DNA from: a bacterium
Lineage (GTDB): Bacteria; Verrucomicrobiota; Verrucomicrobiia; Limisphaerales; J093
Length of the DNA stretch: 42,589 nucleotides
Assembly: GCA_021823625.1 (NCBI GenBank)
Contig: JAKANS010000028.1
Coordinates: 1-42,589 of the forward strand
Direction of reading: 5' to 3'
Part shown: positions 22,536 through 31,246 of the stretch, in pieces
Layout of the letters: the number at the start of each line of letters is the position of its first letter
Position numbering within the stretch: position 1 is the first letter of the stretch
Translations under genes and position numbers: made by a program
Notes under the pieces: generated by a model
Databases searched by the model: none
Told to the model about the DNA's origin: nothing
Seen by the model: only the letters and a program-made list of their open reading frames with translations

Positions 22536-23867
22536 TCAGTTCAACGCCATGCCGCGCCGAATGTACGTGGGCGTGTCCAGGTCTTCCCCGCGGTGCACGG
22601 TCGGCTCGCTCTTGGCAAAACGGCCTTTGGAAACCACCTCGAGCGGCAGCACCCCTTGCTGCGGTTTGGACTTCGACCGCGGACCCGCAATGCCCCGGCG
22701 CCGCCCCCCCAACAAACGTTGCGCCTCTTCCGGGGTCAGATCGGGCGGCGGCGGCACATAGCGTTGTGCCATCCGCGGCGCGGGTACATCGCCAAAGCGC
22801 GCCGCTCCCAGTTCGACGTCGCGTGTCGGAAACTCCGAAGCCGGCGGCTCGGCCTCCTCGCTGGCGGCGGGCGCGCGGGCAGCGATCGGTTCCGGTGCCG
22901 GGCGGCGCGCGGCGACCAGCGTCACCGCCAGACGATCCGCCAGGGCCGGATCGATCGTCGCGCCCATGATCACTTGCGCGTTCTCGGCCAGGCGGTTGAT
23001 TTGTTCCATGACCTGGTTCACCTCTTTGAGCGAAAGGCCGGGACCGCCGTTGAGGCTTACCAGGACGGCATCCGCTTCCGCGAGCAGCCGGCCGTCGTCG
23101 AGCAACGGATGCCGCACCAGGCGCTCGACCACTTCCCGCGCGCGGGTTTCGCCCGCGGCTTCGGCCGTGGCGAAATAGCTCTCCGCCTGCCGTCCGCGCA
23201 CGACGTGGCACAGGTCGGCGAAATCGACGTTGAGCAAGCCGCCGCGCTTCACCAGGCGCAACAGGCCGCGCACGCCCTGAGCCAGCAGATCGTCGATGAT
23301 CTGCATCGCCTCCGGCAGGCTGGTCTTCTCGTCGATGAGGGTGGAAACCTTTTGGTTCGGCAGGCAAATGACCGCGTCGGCCGCCGTGCGCAACTGGGCC
23401 AGGGCCGCCTGCGCTTGTTGCTGGCGCCGCCGGCCTTCGAAGGCGAACGGCAGCGCGACCAGCGCGAGGACCAGTGCGCCGTTTTCGCGGGCCACGCGGG
23501 CGAGCACCGGGGCCGCGCCCGACGCGGTGCTGCCGCCCAGTCCGGCGACAACGATCACGAGGTCGGCGCCTTCGCACAGGTGGCGGAGCCGGTGAGCTTC
23601 GGCCTCGGCCAGCGCGCGGCCGAGTTCCGGTTCGCCGACTTTCAGCCCACGGGTGAGTTGCGAACCGAGGAGCAACTTGTCGGTGATCGTGGATTCGCCG
23701 AGCAACCGGGCATCGGTGTGGATGACGGCCAACGCCGCTTCACCCACGCCGCAGCGGGCCATGTGCTGAACGGCCTGCAGGCCCGCGCCACCGACGCCAA
23801 TGATCTTCGCGGTTGGCGCCTTCGCCACGCCGGGGGCGCTCGCCGGGGAGGTGGTTTCTGGATTCAT
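22536..23867 (-). CDS. ftsZ: Cell division protein FtsZ (divergent GTP loops)
   Basis: This 443-residue tubulin homologue would form the Z-ring. The catalytic T7 loop NVDFAD (residues 213-218) is intact. The C-terminal peptide DLDTPTYIRRGM is of the kind that binds FtsA, and a linker of about 100 residues precedes it. The nucleotide-binding loops depart from consensus: T1 GVGGAGLQAV instead of GVGGGGGNAV, T2 HTDA for NTDA, T3 GLKVGEPELG, and the tubulin signature GGSTASG (111-117) instead of GGGTG(T/S)G. The ORF is intact and sits 18 bp after ftsA at the end of the dcw cluster, so it is probably functional though altered. Confidence 0.93.
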   Translation of the reverse strand: MNPETTSPASAPGVAKAPTAKIIGVGGAGLQAVQHMARCGVGEAALAVIHTDARLLGESTITDKLLLGSQLTRGLKVGEPELGRALAEAEAHRLRHLCEGADLVIVVAGLGGSTASGAAPVLARVARENGALVLALVALPFAFEGRRRQQQAQAALAQLRTAADAVICLPNQKVSTLIDEKTSLPEAMQIIDDLLAQGVRGLLRLVKRGGLLNVDFADLCHVVRGRQAESYFATAEAAGETRAREVVERLVRHPLLDDGRLLAEADAVLVSLNGGPGLSLKEVNQVMEQINRLAENAQVIMGATIDPALADRLAVTLVAARRPAPEPIAARAPAASEEAEPPASEFPTRDVELGAARFGDVPAPRMAQRYVPPPPDLTPEEAQRLLGGRRRGIAGPRSKSKPQQGVLPLEVVSKGRFAKSEPTVHRGEDLDTPTYIRRGMALN

Positions 23868-23885
23868 GATGGGGGGATTAATGGT

Positions 23886-25118
23886 TCAACCGCGGCGCAA
23901 CACCGTGCCGAGCGCGCCCAGTTTCTTGCGAATGCCGACGGCCCAGCGCGGGCCGCGCGGCCGTTGGGTTTGGAAAGAGCCGAACTTGACCAGGCCAATG
24001 CCCGTGGCGAACTCCGGTTGGTCGAGGGTGGCGACCAGGCCGTTGATGGTCTTGGTCCGCCCCAGTGCCACCGGCACGCCCAGTACGCGCTCGGCCAGCT
24101 TGTCGATTTCGGGCACGCGGGCGCCACCCCCGCAAAGCACCGCCCCCGCCCGCAAGCACTCCAGCAAACCGGCGGACTCGAGTTCGGCGGCGATAATCTC
24201 GAACGTCTCCTCGATCCGCGCCGACATGATGCGGCGCAAGTGTTCGAGGTTGACCACGCGTTCGGGCAAGCCCAGATCGCTGGGCAAAGCGACGGTGCGG
24301 CCCTTGACCTCGGGTCCGGCCAGGGCGGCGCCGTGTTCGATCTTCAACGTCTCCGCCCGCCCCATCGCGACCTTCAGCCCGTAGGCGAGATCGTTGGTCA
24401 CATGGTCGCCGCCCACCGCCAGCGTGCCGGTGTGGCGGATGATGCCATCGGCGTAAACCGCGTACTCGGTGATGCCCGCGCCGAGGTCGATGACCAGCGC
24501 GCCCCGCTCCTTCTCCGCCGCCGTCAGCACAGCCAGCGAGGAAGCCACGCCGTTGAAAACGATGTTCTCGACTTCGAGCTGCAGGCTCTTGACGACGCGG
24601 ATGGGCGTCTGGAGCCGGTTGGTGATGCCGTGCACGACGTGCACGTCCACTTCCATGTGGGCCCCGGACATCCCCACGGGTTTGATGATGCCCTCCTGGC
24701 CGTCCACGATGAAGTGCTGCCGGATCACGTGAATGACGTGTCGGTCGGCCGGGAGGTTGATCGCCTTCGCGTTCCGGACCACGTCCTGCACGTCCTCATC
24801 CATGATCTCGCGATCGTGCGACGGAATGTTGTGCCGGCCGCGGTTGTCGCACCCCTGAAGGTGCGCGCCGGAGACACCCAGAAAGACACTGCGGATTTCA
24901 ACGTCGGCCATTTGCTCGGCCTCAGCGATGGCGGTGCGCACGTCCTCGGCGGCGGCGGCCGTGTCCACGATTTCGCCTTTGCGGACGCCACGCGAACGGG
25001 CCTGGCCGAGGCCGATGATGCTCAGCGTGCCTTCGGCGCCGAGTTCGCCCACGACGGCGCAGACTTTGCTGGTGCCGATCTCTAAGCCGACAACGAGTTG
25101 GGGTTCGGGGTCAAACAT
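23886..25118 (-). CDS. ftsA: Cell division protein FtsA
   Basis: This 410-residue actin-like protein tethers FtsZ to the membrane. The ATPase motifs are VVGLEIGTSKVCAVVGE at the N-terminus, VIDLGAGITEYAVY (phosphate 2), GTLAVGGDHVTNDLA and AVLCGGGARVPEI. The C-terminal stretch RWAVGIRKKLGALGTVLRR is a likely amphipathic membrane-targeting helix. GGAGG lies 5 nt before the ATG. The start overlaps the ftsQ stop by 8 bp. Confidence 0.95.
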   Translation of the reverse strand: MFDPEPQLVVGLEIGTSKVCAVVGELGAEGTLSIIGLGQARSRGVRKGEIVDTAAAAEDVRTAIAEAEQMADVEIRSVFLGVSGAHLQGCDNRGRHNIPSHDREIMDEDVQDVVRNAKAINLPADRHVIHVIRQHFIVDGQEGIIKPVGMSGAHMEVDVHVVHGITNRLQTPIRVVKSLQLEVENIVFNGVASSLAVLTAAEKERGALVIDLGAGITEYAVYADGIIRHTGTLAVGGDHVTNDLAYGLKVAMGRAETLKIEHGAALAGPEVKGRTVALPSDLGLPERVVNLEHLRRIMSARIEETFEIIAAELESAGLLECLRAGAVLCGGGARVPEIDKLAERVLGVPVALGRTKTINGLVATLDQPEFATGIGLVKFGSFQTQRPRGPRWAVGIRKKLGALGTVLRRG

Positions 25119-26064
25119 GTCTGCCTCCGTTGAAGGTCGTTTCCACCGGGCGCGGGGGCGGGGCCGGCGGTTCCGGGTCCCCGGTTTCCCAGAGCACCGG
25201 ACAGTTGTTGGTCATGGAAAGGTCCAGCCAGCGAATGCGGTGGCCCAGCCGGGCCGCGGCGTCTTGCACGAGCCGCCAGCGCTGCAACTGCAAGTCGAGC
25301 TGCGTGAGCGGCAGGCGGATTTCCGCCCCGCGGTCGGTCGTGACCTGCACGACGTCCGGCTCCGCGACATCCAGGCTGCCCAAGCCCGCCTGGCCGGCCA
25401 TCGGCGAAAGCGGCAGGACCCGCACCAGGTTCAGGGCCACGCGCACGCCCGGCGAAGGCAGATCCCGGCCCACGCGCAAGCTGCGGTTGTCCAGGCCGGA
25501 GATCACCGGCAACGACGTGTAAGCGGCCTGAAGGTCCGAGCGTCCCGCCGCCAGCGGCGGCATCACCCGGGCGTGGGCATCCAGGAAGTACACCGTCGGC
25601 ACGAGCCGGCCGTGATCGGCATAAACGGCCCGCACCTGGGCGATCGGCTGGCGTTCGCGCACGCAAATGCTGAGCAAGTGCGGCAACACCCGCTCGACCG
25701 CGGCCTCCTCGACTTGCGGCACCAACTCGAGGTCGCGCTTGATACGGTCCAGATCCAACGCGAGGAGGTTGTCGCCGACCCGGACGTTCGCCCACGCGAG
25801 AATCTGCTGTGGCGTCAGCCAGATCAGGTTCGTGTTCACCTCGATGGTCTGCAGGGCGAAAAAGCGGTTCGAGAGCAGCAGGTCGTCCCGGAGCGAAGTC
25901 CACGACCGCAGCGCGGTGTGCATCACGAGCGTGGCGACCACCGCGATCAACAGCGCCACCACCACGCGCCTCCCCCAATGCGGCTGCCGCTTGACCGCGG
26001 CCTTCACGCGGAGCACGTCCGCGCGCCGCGCGCGCCGGCTGTTGCGATGTCGTCGCCACCACAT
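25111..26064 (-). CDS. ftsQ: Cell division protein FtsQ
   Basis: This 317-residue bitopic protein of the divisome has a short basic N-terminal tail (MWWRRHRNSRRARR), one membrane span (about residues 32-50) and a periplasmic POTRA-like region (about 66-140, with LQTIEVNTNLIWLTPQQIL and VEEAAVERVLPHLLSICVRERQPIA). A beta domain follows. The frame is open 20 codons upstream into ddl, but the ATG at 26064 begins 2 nt after the ddl stop. It overlaps ftsA by 8 bp. Confidence 0.87.
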   Translation of the reverse strand: MWWRRHRNSRRARRADVLRVKAAVKRQPHWGRRVVVALLIAVVATLVMHTALRSWTSLRDDLLLSNRFFALQTIEVNTNLIWLTPQQILAWANVRVGDNLLALDLDRIKRDLELVPQVEEAAVERVLPHLLSICVRERQPIAQVRAVYADHGRLVPTVYFLDAHARVMPPLAAGRSDLQAAYTSLPVISGLDNRSLRVGRDLPSPGVRVALNLVRVLPLSPMAGQAGLGSLDVAEPDVVQVTTDRGAEIRLPLTQLDLQLQRWRLVQDAAARLGHRIRWLDLSMTNNCPVLWETGDPEPPAPPPRPVETTFNGGRHV

Positions 26065-26066
26065 AA

Positions 26067-26987
26067 TCAGTCCCGCCTGGCCGCCGGTCGGCGGCGCAGC
26101 GCCAGATCCACCAATCGCTGGCACAGCGGCCCGAAGGCCAGCCCCGCCGCTGCGGCCGCCTTCGGCAACAGGCTCAGCGCCGTCATGCCGGGCAGCGTGT
26201 TCACCTCCAGGACGAAAGGCTGCTCGTCTTTGGAAACCATCACGTCCACGCGCGCATAATCGCGCGCGCCCACCGCCCGGTAAGCTCCCAACGCCGCCGT
26301 CTGCACGGCCGCGGTCGTTTCCGGGCTCAGCCGGGCAGGGCAGAAATACTCGGTGTTGCCGGCGGTGTATTTGTTCGTGTAATCGTAACCACCGGCCCGC
26401 GGCTGTACTTCCACGACCGGCAGCGGCACACCGTCCAGGATGCCCACCGTGGTTTCCATGCCGGCAATGCGCGCTTCCATCAACACCTCCCGGTCATGTG
26501 CCAGTGCGCGCGTCAGCCCCGCCGGGAAATCCTCGCGGCGATCCACGAATTCAAGGCCGACGCTGGACCCCTGCCGCGCGGGTTTGAGCACCACCGGCGG
26601 TCGCCAGGCATCGGGCCAGGTACCGGTCGCCTCGCGGAATACTTCGTACCGCGGCGTGGGCACGCCGGCCGCGAGGCAGCGTTGCTTGGTGAGAATCTTG
26701 TCGAACGCCACCCGGCTCGCCTCGGCGTCGCAACCCGTGTAAGGCACCCCCAACGCGTCCAACTCGCGCTGCACCGTGCCGTCCTCGCCGTACGTGCCGT
26801 GCAAGGCCAGGAGCACGACGTCCGTCGCGGGCGGCAGTTGCCAACGTCCCGGTTGCGGGTCCAACTCGGTGACAGTGTGGCCAAGTTCGCGCAGGGCCGC
26901 CGCCACCGCCGCGCCCGAGCGCAACGATACTTCGCGTTCCGCGGAAGGCCCGCCCAGCATCACCGTGATGTTCAATTTCGCGTTCAC
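26067..26987 (-). CDS. ddl: D-alanine--D-alanine ligase
   Basis: This 306-residue ATP-grasp enzyme makes D-Ala-D-Ala, the substrate of MurF. Motifs include VMLGGPSAEREVSLRSG, LHGTYGEDG, LKPARQGSSVGLEF, YDYTNKYTAG and FVLEVNTLPGMT. The Tyr in YDYTNKY points to D-Ala rather than D-lactate specificity, and hence a vancomycin-sensitive stem peptide if this enzyme is used. The start is GTG at 26987 with AGGCGA upstream. It lies 13 bp from murB and 2 bp from ftsQ. Confidence 0.95.
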   Translation of the reverse strand: MNAKLNITVMLGGPSAEREVSLRSGAAVAAALRELGHTVTELDPQPGRWQLPPATDVVLLALHGTYGEDGTVQRELDALGVPYTGCDAEASRVAFDKILTKQRCLAAGVPTPRYEVFREATGTWPDAWRPPVVLKPARQGSSVGLEFVDRREDFPAGLTRALAHDREVLMEARIAGMETTVGILDGVPLPVVEVQPRAGGYDYTNKYTAGNTEYFCPARLSPETTAAVQTAALGAYRAVGARDYARVDVMVSKDEQPFVLEVNTLPGMTALSLLPKAAAAAGLAFGPLCQRLVDLALRRRPAARRD

Positions 26988-27000
26988 TCGCCTGCCCGTT

Positions 27001-28002
27001 TCAAACCGAATCTTCGCCCACGATCTCGACTTCAGTCTCCAACTCCACCGCGCGTTTGGCCCGCGCCTCCACCCGCACCCACTCGATCAATTCCAGCACT
27101 TCGGCCGCTGTGGCTCCGCCGGTGTTGACGATGAAATTGCCGTGCACGGTCGAGACCTGTGCGCCGCCGATCCGGGTGCCTTTCAACCCCAACTCGTCAA
27201 TGAGCCGGCCCGCCGGGATCGTCGCGGGGTTTTTGAAAATGCAGCCCGCGCTCGCCTCACGCGGCTGCGTCTCCTGCCGCTGGCGCCGAAACGCCTCCAT
27301 CCGCGCCTGGATCGCGGCCTCGTCGCCGGGCTGACCACGAAAAACGGCGGCCAGCGCGAGGTTGGTGCGGAACGCCGGGCAGGACCGGTATTCCGCCGGC
27401 ACGGCGCTCGCCGGCTTCTCCTCCGCCTCGCCCTCCGGCGTCATCCAGCGGACGCGTTCCAACACACCGAACGTCCAGGCTTGGTGCGCGCCGGCGTTCA
27501 TTCGCAACGCGCCGCCCACACTGCCCGGAATGCCTTCCAGAAACTCCAGCCCGGTCAGCGCGTGCCGGCGCGCCTCGGCGGCGACTTGCTTCAACCGCGC
27601 GCCCGCGCCGGCGCGTAGCAACGGTCCTTGCACTTCCACCTGCGCGAACGCCAGGGCGGCCAGGCAGACCACCACGCCGCGCACGCCACCGTCGCGAACG
27701 AGCAAATTCGAGCCGCGCCCCAAAATCCGCACCGGCACCGCGCGGTCGCGACAAAACCGCAGCACCTCCGCAAGGTCCGTTTCACCGGCCGGCTCCACAT
27801 AAACGTCCGCCGGCCCGCCCACCTTGAGCGTGGTGCGGCGGGCCAGCGGTTCGCAGGCCAACACCACGGCGGCGGCGGAAAGCCGCGGTTTCAGCAGCGC
27901 CGCCAACGGCGAGAAAACAGTTGCTCCGCCAGCCGTCGCGGCGACCGGCGCCGGCACCTCGCCCGGCCGGGTCTCGCTTCGAATCGTGGCTGTGGCCGTC
28001 AT
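27001..28002 (-). CDS. murB: UDP-N-acetylenolpyruvoylglucosamine reductase
   Basis: This 333-residue FAD enzyme reduces UDP-GlcNAc-enolpyruvate to UDP-MurNAc. Flavin-binding motifs are LKVGGPADVYVEP, ILGRGSNLLVRDGGVRG and GIPGSVGGALRMNAGAH. The proton-donor motif reads SAGCIFKNP, with Cys (about residue 254) where E. coli uses Ser; Cys occurs naturally in other MurB proteins. The catalytic Glu lies in LETEVEIVG. The first about 45 residues are Ala/Pro-rich and not conserved. murC would normally precede murB but is absent. Confidence 0.95.
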   Translation of the reverse strand: MTATATIRSETRPGEVPAPVAATAGGATVFSPLAALLKPRLSAAAVVLACEPLARRTTLKVGGPADVYVEPAGETDLAEVLRFCRDRAVPVRILGRGSNLLVRDGGVRGVVVCLAALAFAQVEVQGPLLRAGAGARLKQVAAEARRHALTGLEFLEGIPGSVGGALRMNAGAHQAWTFGVLERVRWMTPEGEAEEKPASAVPAEYRSCPAFRTNLALAAVFRGQPGDEAAIQARMEAFRRQRQETQPREASAGCIFKNPATIPAGRLIDELGLKGTRIGGAQVSTVHGNFIVNTGGATAAEVLELIEWVRVEARAKRAVELETEVEIVGEDSV

Positions 28003-28009
28003 GGCGACT

Positions 28010-29221
28010 TCACGTGGTCCGGGTTTGTGCCGGGGCGACGGGCAATGCCACCGGCTTTAGTTCGCCTTTGGCCGGGCGAGCCTTCGCGACCGCGCACGAA
28101 CCCCGCGCGGCCCGCTCGTCGAGGCCCAACTGCTTCGTGATTACCGCGGCAATCGTGGCCGCCGCTTCGGGTGCATGCCAGCGCGCGAGCGCCGCCTGCA
28201 TCGCCGCGCGCTGCGGACCGTCCTGGAGCATGGCCCGCAGTTCCCAGAGCACCTTCTCCGGGGTGGCCCCGGTCTGGTTGAGCATCCGTACCGCGCCGGC
28301 CTCGACCAAGGCACGCGCGTTGTGGCACTGGTGGTTGTCCGCCGCACTCGGCAACGGCACCACCAGTGCCGGCACGCGCATCGCCGCGGTTTCGGCCAGC
28401 GAGGACGCCCCGGCGCGGCTGACCATCACGGTGGCCGCGCCGAGCGCGAGTTCCATTTCCGTGAGAAACGGGCGGACCAGCACCGCCCCGCCCAGCGCCG
28501 CGTAAGCCTTTTTGACGGTGTCGGCCTCCGTCGCGCCAGCCAGATGGAGCAGTTGCAGTCGCGGCTCGAGCAGGCGCAAGGATGGCCAGGTGCGGACGAC
28601 GAGTTCGTTCAACGCCCGCGCGCCCTGGCTCCCGCCGGTGACCAGCAGAACCGGATCCTGCGGCCGGAGTCCCAGCGCGATCCGGCAATCGGCGGGGTCG
28701 CCGGGCTGGAACTGCGAACGCACCGGCATTCCGACCTTGCGGACATGCTGGTGCCAAAGCCGCTCGGCCGCGCCGTCGAAATGGACGAACGCCTCGTCCA
28801 CGACGTGCGCCAGCCAGCGATTCGCCCGGCCGGGAATCGCGTTCGCTTCATGCAGGAAGGTCGCCGCCCGGCACCGGCGTCCCGCCAACACCGGCGGCAC
28901 ACTCGTAAATCCCCCCATCGCCAGCACCGCCCCCGGTGGGCGCGACCGGAACAAAGCCCGCGCGGCGCGCAAGGACTGCACGAAGCCACGGGCGAAGGCC
29001 AGCCGCCGCCCGCGTTCGAGTCCCACGCCCGGCAACGCCTGGACTTGCGCCGCCGGCAAACCGCGGACGGCTTGTTGATCGACTTCCTTGGTCGAGATCA
29101 GGACGAGGGTTTCCACGCCCTGTGCTTCGAGAACTTCCGCCACCGCCAGGCCGGGAAAGAGATGTCCGCCGGTGCCACCGCAAGCGATGGCGACCAAGGG
29201 TGCGCGTGAGGCCGATGGCAT
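28010..29221 (-). CDS. murG: UDP-GlcNAc:lipid I N-acetylglucosaminyltransferase MurG
   Basis: This 403-residue GT-B glycosyltransferase makes lipid II on the inner face of the membrane. Diagnostic motifs are ACGGTGGHLFPGLAVAEVL at the N-terminus, MGGFTSVPPVLAG, LLVTGGSQGARALNELV, VSRAGASSLAETAA and PSAADNHQCHNA. The frame is open 35 codons upstream into ftsW, but ATG 29221 lies 1 nt after the ftsW stop and gives the normal N-terminus. The C-terminal 45 residues extend beyond most homologues. It ends 7 bp before murB. Confidence 0.95.
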   Translation of the reverse strand: MPSASRAPLVAIACGGTGGHLFPGLAVAEVLEAQGVETLVLISTKEVDQQAVRGLPAAQVQALPGVGLERGRRLAFARGFVQSLRAARALFRSRPPGAVLAMGGFTSVPPVLAGRRCRAATFLHEANAIPGRANRWLAHVVDEAFVHFDGAAERLWHQHVRKVGMPVRSQFQPGDPADCRIALGLRPQDPVLLVTGGSQGARALNELVVRTWPSLRLLEPRLQLLHLAGATEADTVKKAYAALGGAVLVRPFLTEMELALGAATVMVSRAGASSLAETAAMRVPALVVPLPSAADNHQCHNARALVEAGAVRMLNQTGATPEKVLWELRAMLQDGPQRAAMQAALARWHAPEAAATIAAVITKQLGLDERAARGSCAVAKARPAKGELKPVALPVAPAQTRTT

Positions 29222-29222
29222 G

Positions 29223-30359
29223 TCAGGCGAAGAGGCTGAGAGGTTCGGTGGCGAGGCCCGCCAGGGCCGGGTCTTCCCGGACCGGTTCCACGGCCGCCCG
29301 GGCAACGCGCAGGAGTACGCCGGCACAGATCAGCAACATCAGCAGGTTCGAGCCACCGTAGCTGATGAACGGCAGCGAAAGCCCCTTGTTCGGGAGCGCG
29401 CCGGAGACGACGGCGATGTTGAACAACGCCTGCAGACTAATCAGGAATGTCACCCCCACGGCGACGAAGGTGCCGAACGGATCGGGGGCGTTCCAGGCGA
29501 TGTACCAGCCGCAACAAAACAGGGTCGTGAACAGCAGAAGCACCGTGGCCGAGCCGGCAAACCCGAACTCTTCGCCGATGATCGCGAAGATGAAATCGGT
29601 GTGGTACTCCGGCACGAACCGCTTTTGCGTGCTTCGGTCGAAGCCGACGCCGGTCGCGCCGCCGCTCCCCATCGCGATCCACGATTGCCAGACCTGGTGG
29701 CCGGTGTCCTGTTTGGTCTCCTCGACGTGCAGGTAACTGTACACGCGGTCGAACCGGGTCGGGTTGTAGGCCACCAGGCACGCCACCAAAGCCAGGGCGC
29801 CGATCACGGGCGGCACGAAGTAACGCCACTTGGTGCCGGCCACCAGCAAGACCACGCCACAAACGCTGCCCAGCATCATCGCGGTGCCCCAGTCCGGTTC
29901 GAGAAAGATGAGTCCCAGCACCGCGCCGAGGAGCATTCCTGGCACGAGCACACCGCCGGTAAAGGTGCCGATCCGCGTCCGTGCCTGCGCCGCGTAGCGC
30001 GCCAGTGCCAGCAGCAAGGCCAGCTTGGCGAAGTCTGAAGGTTGGAACTGCAAGCCGGCCACGCGAAACCAGCGCTGCGCGCCATTGGCCCGGTGACAAA
30101 ACGGCGGCAGTGGCAGCAGCACCACTGCCAGCAACACCACCGCCACGCCGAGCAGGATCCAGGCGGTCTGGTACAGCCATCGGTAAGGCATCACGAACGC
30201 GATCCCGAACGCCACCAGCACCCCCAAGGCACCCGCCGCGACCTGCCGCGACAGGAAATGCCAGCTATCGCCCGCCGGGCTGACGCTGTACTGCATCACG
30301 AATCCGAAGCAGGTCAGGACCAGTACACAGATGGCGAACAGGGTGGAGGCGGCTTTCAT
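29223..30359 (-). CDS. ftsW: SEDS peptidoglycan polymerase FtsW
   Basis: This 378-residue multi-pass protein has about ten membrane spans and is predicted to polymerise septal glycan with its partner PBP (FtsI here). SEDS hallmarks are NGAQRWFRVAGLQFQPSDFAKLAL, FLEPDWGTAMML (with the catalytic Asp), PEYHTDFIFAIIGEEFG and GLSLPFISYGGSNLL. The dcw position argues for FtsW over RodA. It is 89 bp from the LysM gene, a gap holding a strong hairpin. Confidence 0.94.
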   Translation of the reverse strand: MKAASTLFAICVLVLTCFGFVMQYSVSPAGDSWHFLSRQVAAGALGVLVAFGIAFVMPYRWLYQTAWILLGVAVVLLAVVLLPLPPFCHRANGAQRWFRVAGLQFQPSDFAKLALLLALARYAAQARTRIGTFTGGVLVPGMLLGAVLGLIFLEPDWGTAMMLGSVCGVVLLVAGTKWRYFVPPVIGALALVACLVAYNPTRFDRVYSYLHVEETKQDTGHQVWQSWIAMGSGGATGVGFDRSTQKRFVPEYHTDFIFAIIGEEFGFAGSATVLLLFTTLFCCGWYIAWNAPDPFGTFVAVGVTFLISLQALFNIAVVSGALPNKGLSLPFISYGGSNLLMLLICAGVLLRVARAAVEPVREDPALAGLATEPLSLFA

Positions 30360-30383
30360 CGTTTCGCGCGGTCGCGGTAGGCC

Positions 30384-30430
30384 GGCCGCGCGAGGCAGGA
30401 GATTGAGGATACAACCCGCCTCGCGCGGCC
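30384..30430 (-). promoter_or_regulatory. Intra-operon hairpin between the LysM gene and ftsW
   Basis: A perfect 13-bp GC-rich stem (GGCCGCGCGAGGC at 30384-30396 with its complement at 30418-30430) closes a 21-nt loop. No U-tract follows on the minus strand, so it more likely affects mRNA processing or stability than termination. Confidence 0.5.
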
Positions 30431-30448
30431 CGGCAACACACCACTACA

Positions 30449-31246
30449 CTAAGGCTTGGGCGGCGCTTCCGTTGCGGGAGCGGTTTTGCCCGGCGGAATC
30501 TTGAGCTTCTGATTCGGAACGATCCGGTCAGTCTTCAGTCCGTTAAAGCGGCGCAATTCTTTGGCCGTGGTGCCGTAGAGCCGCCCGATCTTGCTCAGCG
30601 TGTCGCCGGATTTGACGACGTACACCGCGGTCGCCGCCCCGCCCGGCTCCGTCGTCGCCGCGGCCATTTCCTTGGTCTTGGCCGGGATCGTCAGCGGCTG
30701 GCCAATCTGGAGGAGGCGGTCATTCAAGTTCGGATTCGCCTCGCGGAAGGCATCGAGTGTGATCCCGAACTTGCGCGCGATTTTCGAGGGCGTGTCGCCC
30801 TTGACAATCTTGTACTCCGTGGTCGTGCCGGCGGGGGCCAAGAGGTCGGTCGCGCCGGTGGCGCCGGGTGTCCCGGTCTGATCCGGCGCGGCCGGGGGGG
30901 CGGACTGGCCCTGGTTCCCGACCAGGAAGTTGGTGGGTTCCGCGGGCAGCGCCGAGGTAAAGGTCATCGCCGGCGGCTGCCCGGGGAAGCCGGCGAGATT
31001 CGTCGGTTCGGGATACGCCTGGCCCAACCCCGTCAACGAGTCGGGCACGGAGGTGGTGTTGGTCGGCTGGACGGTTTCCAGGCCGGCGGTGGCGGTTGCG
31101 TTGCGTTTACACCCTTGGAGCAAAAGCCCGCCGAAAAACACCGCGTGGAAAGCCACGATGGTGATGACGGCAATGCTGAATCCTGGCCGGCCGGAGCCGG
31201 ACTGCGGGAGCCGGCCCAAAGGCTGGAGCGGTGATGGCGTGTTCAT
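30449..31246 (-). CDS. Membrane-anchored protein with two LysM domains
   Basis: This 265-residue protein has one N-terminal hydrophobic span (about residues 22-45), a Pro/Thr-rich linker, and two LysM repeats (about 142-186 and 206-250: EYKIVKGDTPSKIARKFGI and VYVVKSGDTLSKIGRLYG). LysM modules bind N-acetylglucosamine in peptidoglycan, so it should sit at the cell wall facing the periplasm. A Cys follows the hydrophobic run (LLLQGC), but the Gln two before it makes a lipobox doubtful. Its ATG overlaps the stop of the upstream 148-aa gene (ATGA). A LysM gene is not a standard dcw member, and it lies where murD would be expected. Confidence 0.85.
   Translation of the reverse strand: MNTPSPLQPLGRLPQSGSGRPGFSIAVITIVAFHAVFFGGLLLQGCKRNATATAGLETVQPTNTTSVPDSLTGLGQAYPEPTNLAGFPGQPPAMTFTSALPAEPTNFLVGNQGQSAPPAAPDQTGTPGATGATDLLAPAGTTTEYKIVKGDTPSKIARKFGITLDAFREANPNLNDRLLQIGQPLTIPAKTKEMAAATTEPGGAATAVYVVKSGDTLSKIGRLYGTTAKELRRFNGLKTDRIVPNQKLKIPPGKTAPATEAPPKP

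Noticed and set aside
22521..25085. 854-codon open frame opposite ftsZ and ftsA
   Set aside because: It spans two recognised minus-strand genes and the gap between them; the translated sequence is low-complexity Arg/Ala/His-rich.
31100..31180. Lipoprotein signal in the LysM protein
   Set aside because: The sequence before the Cys (LLLQGC) has Gln at a position normally small; a plain membrane anchor is more likely.
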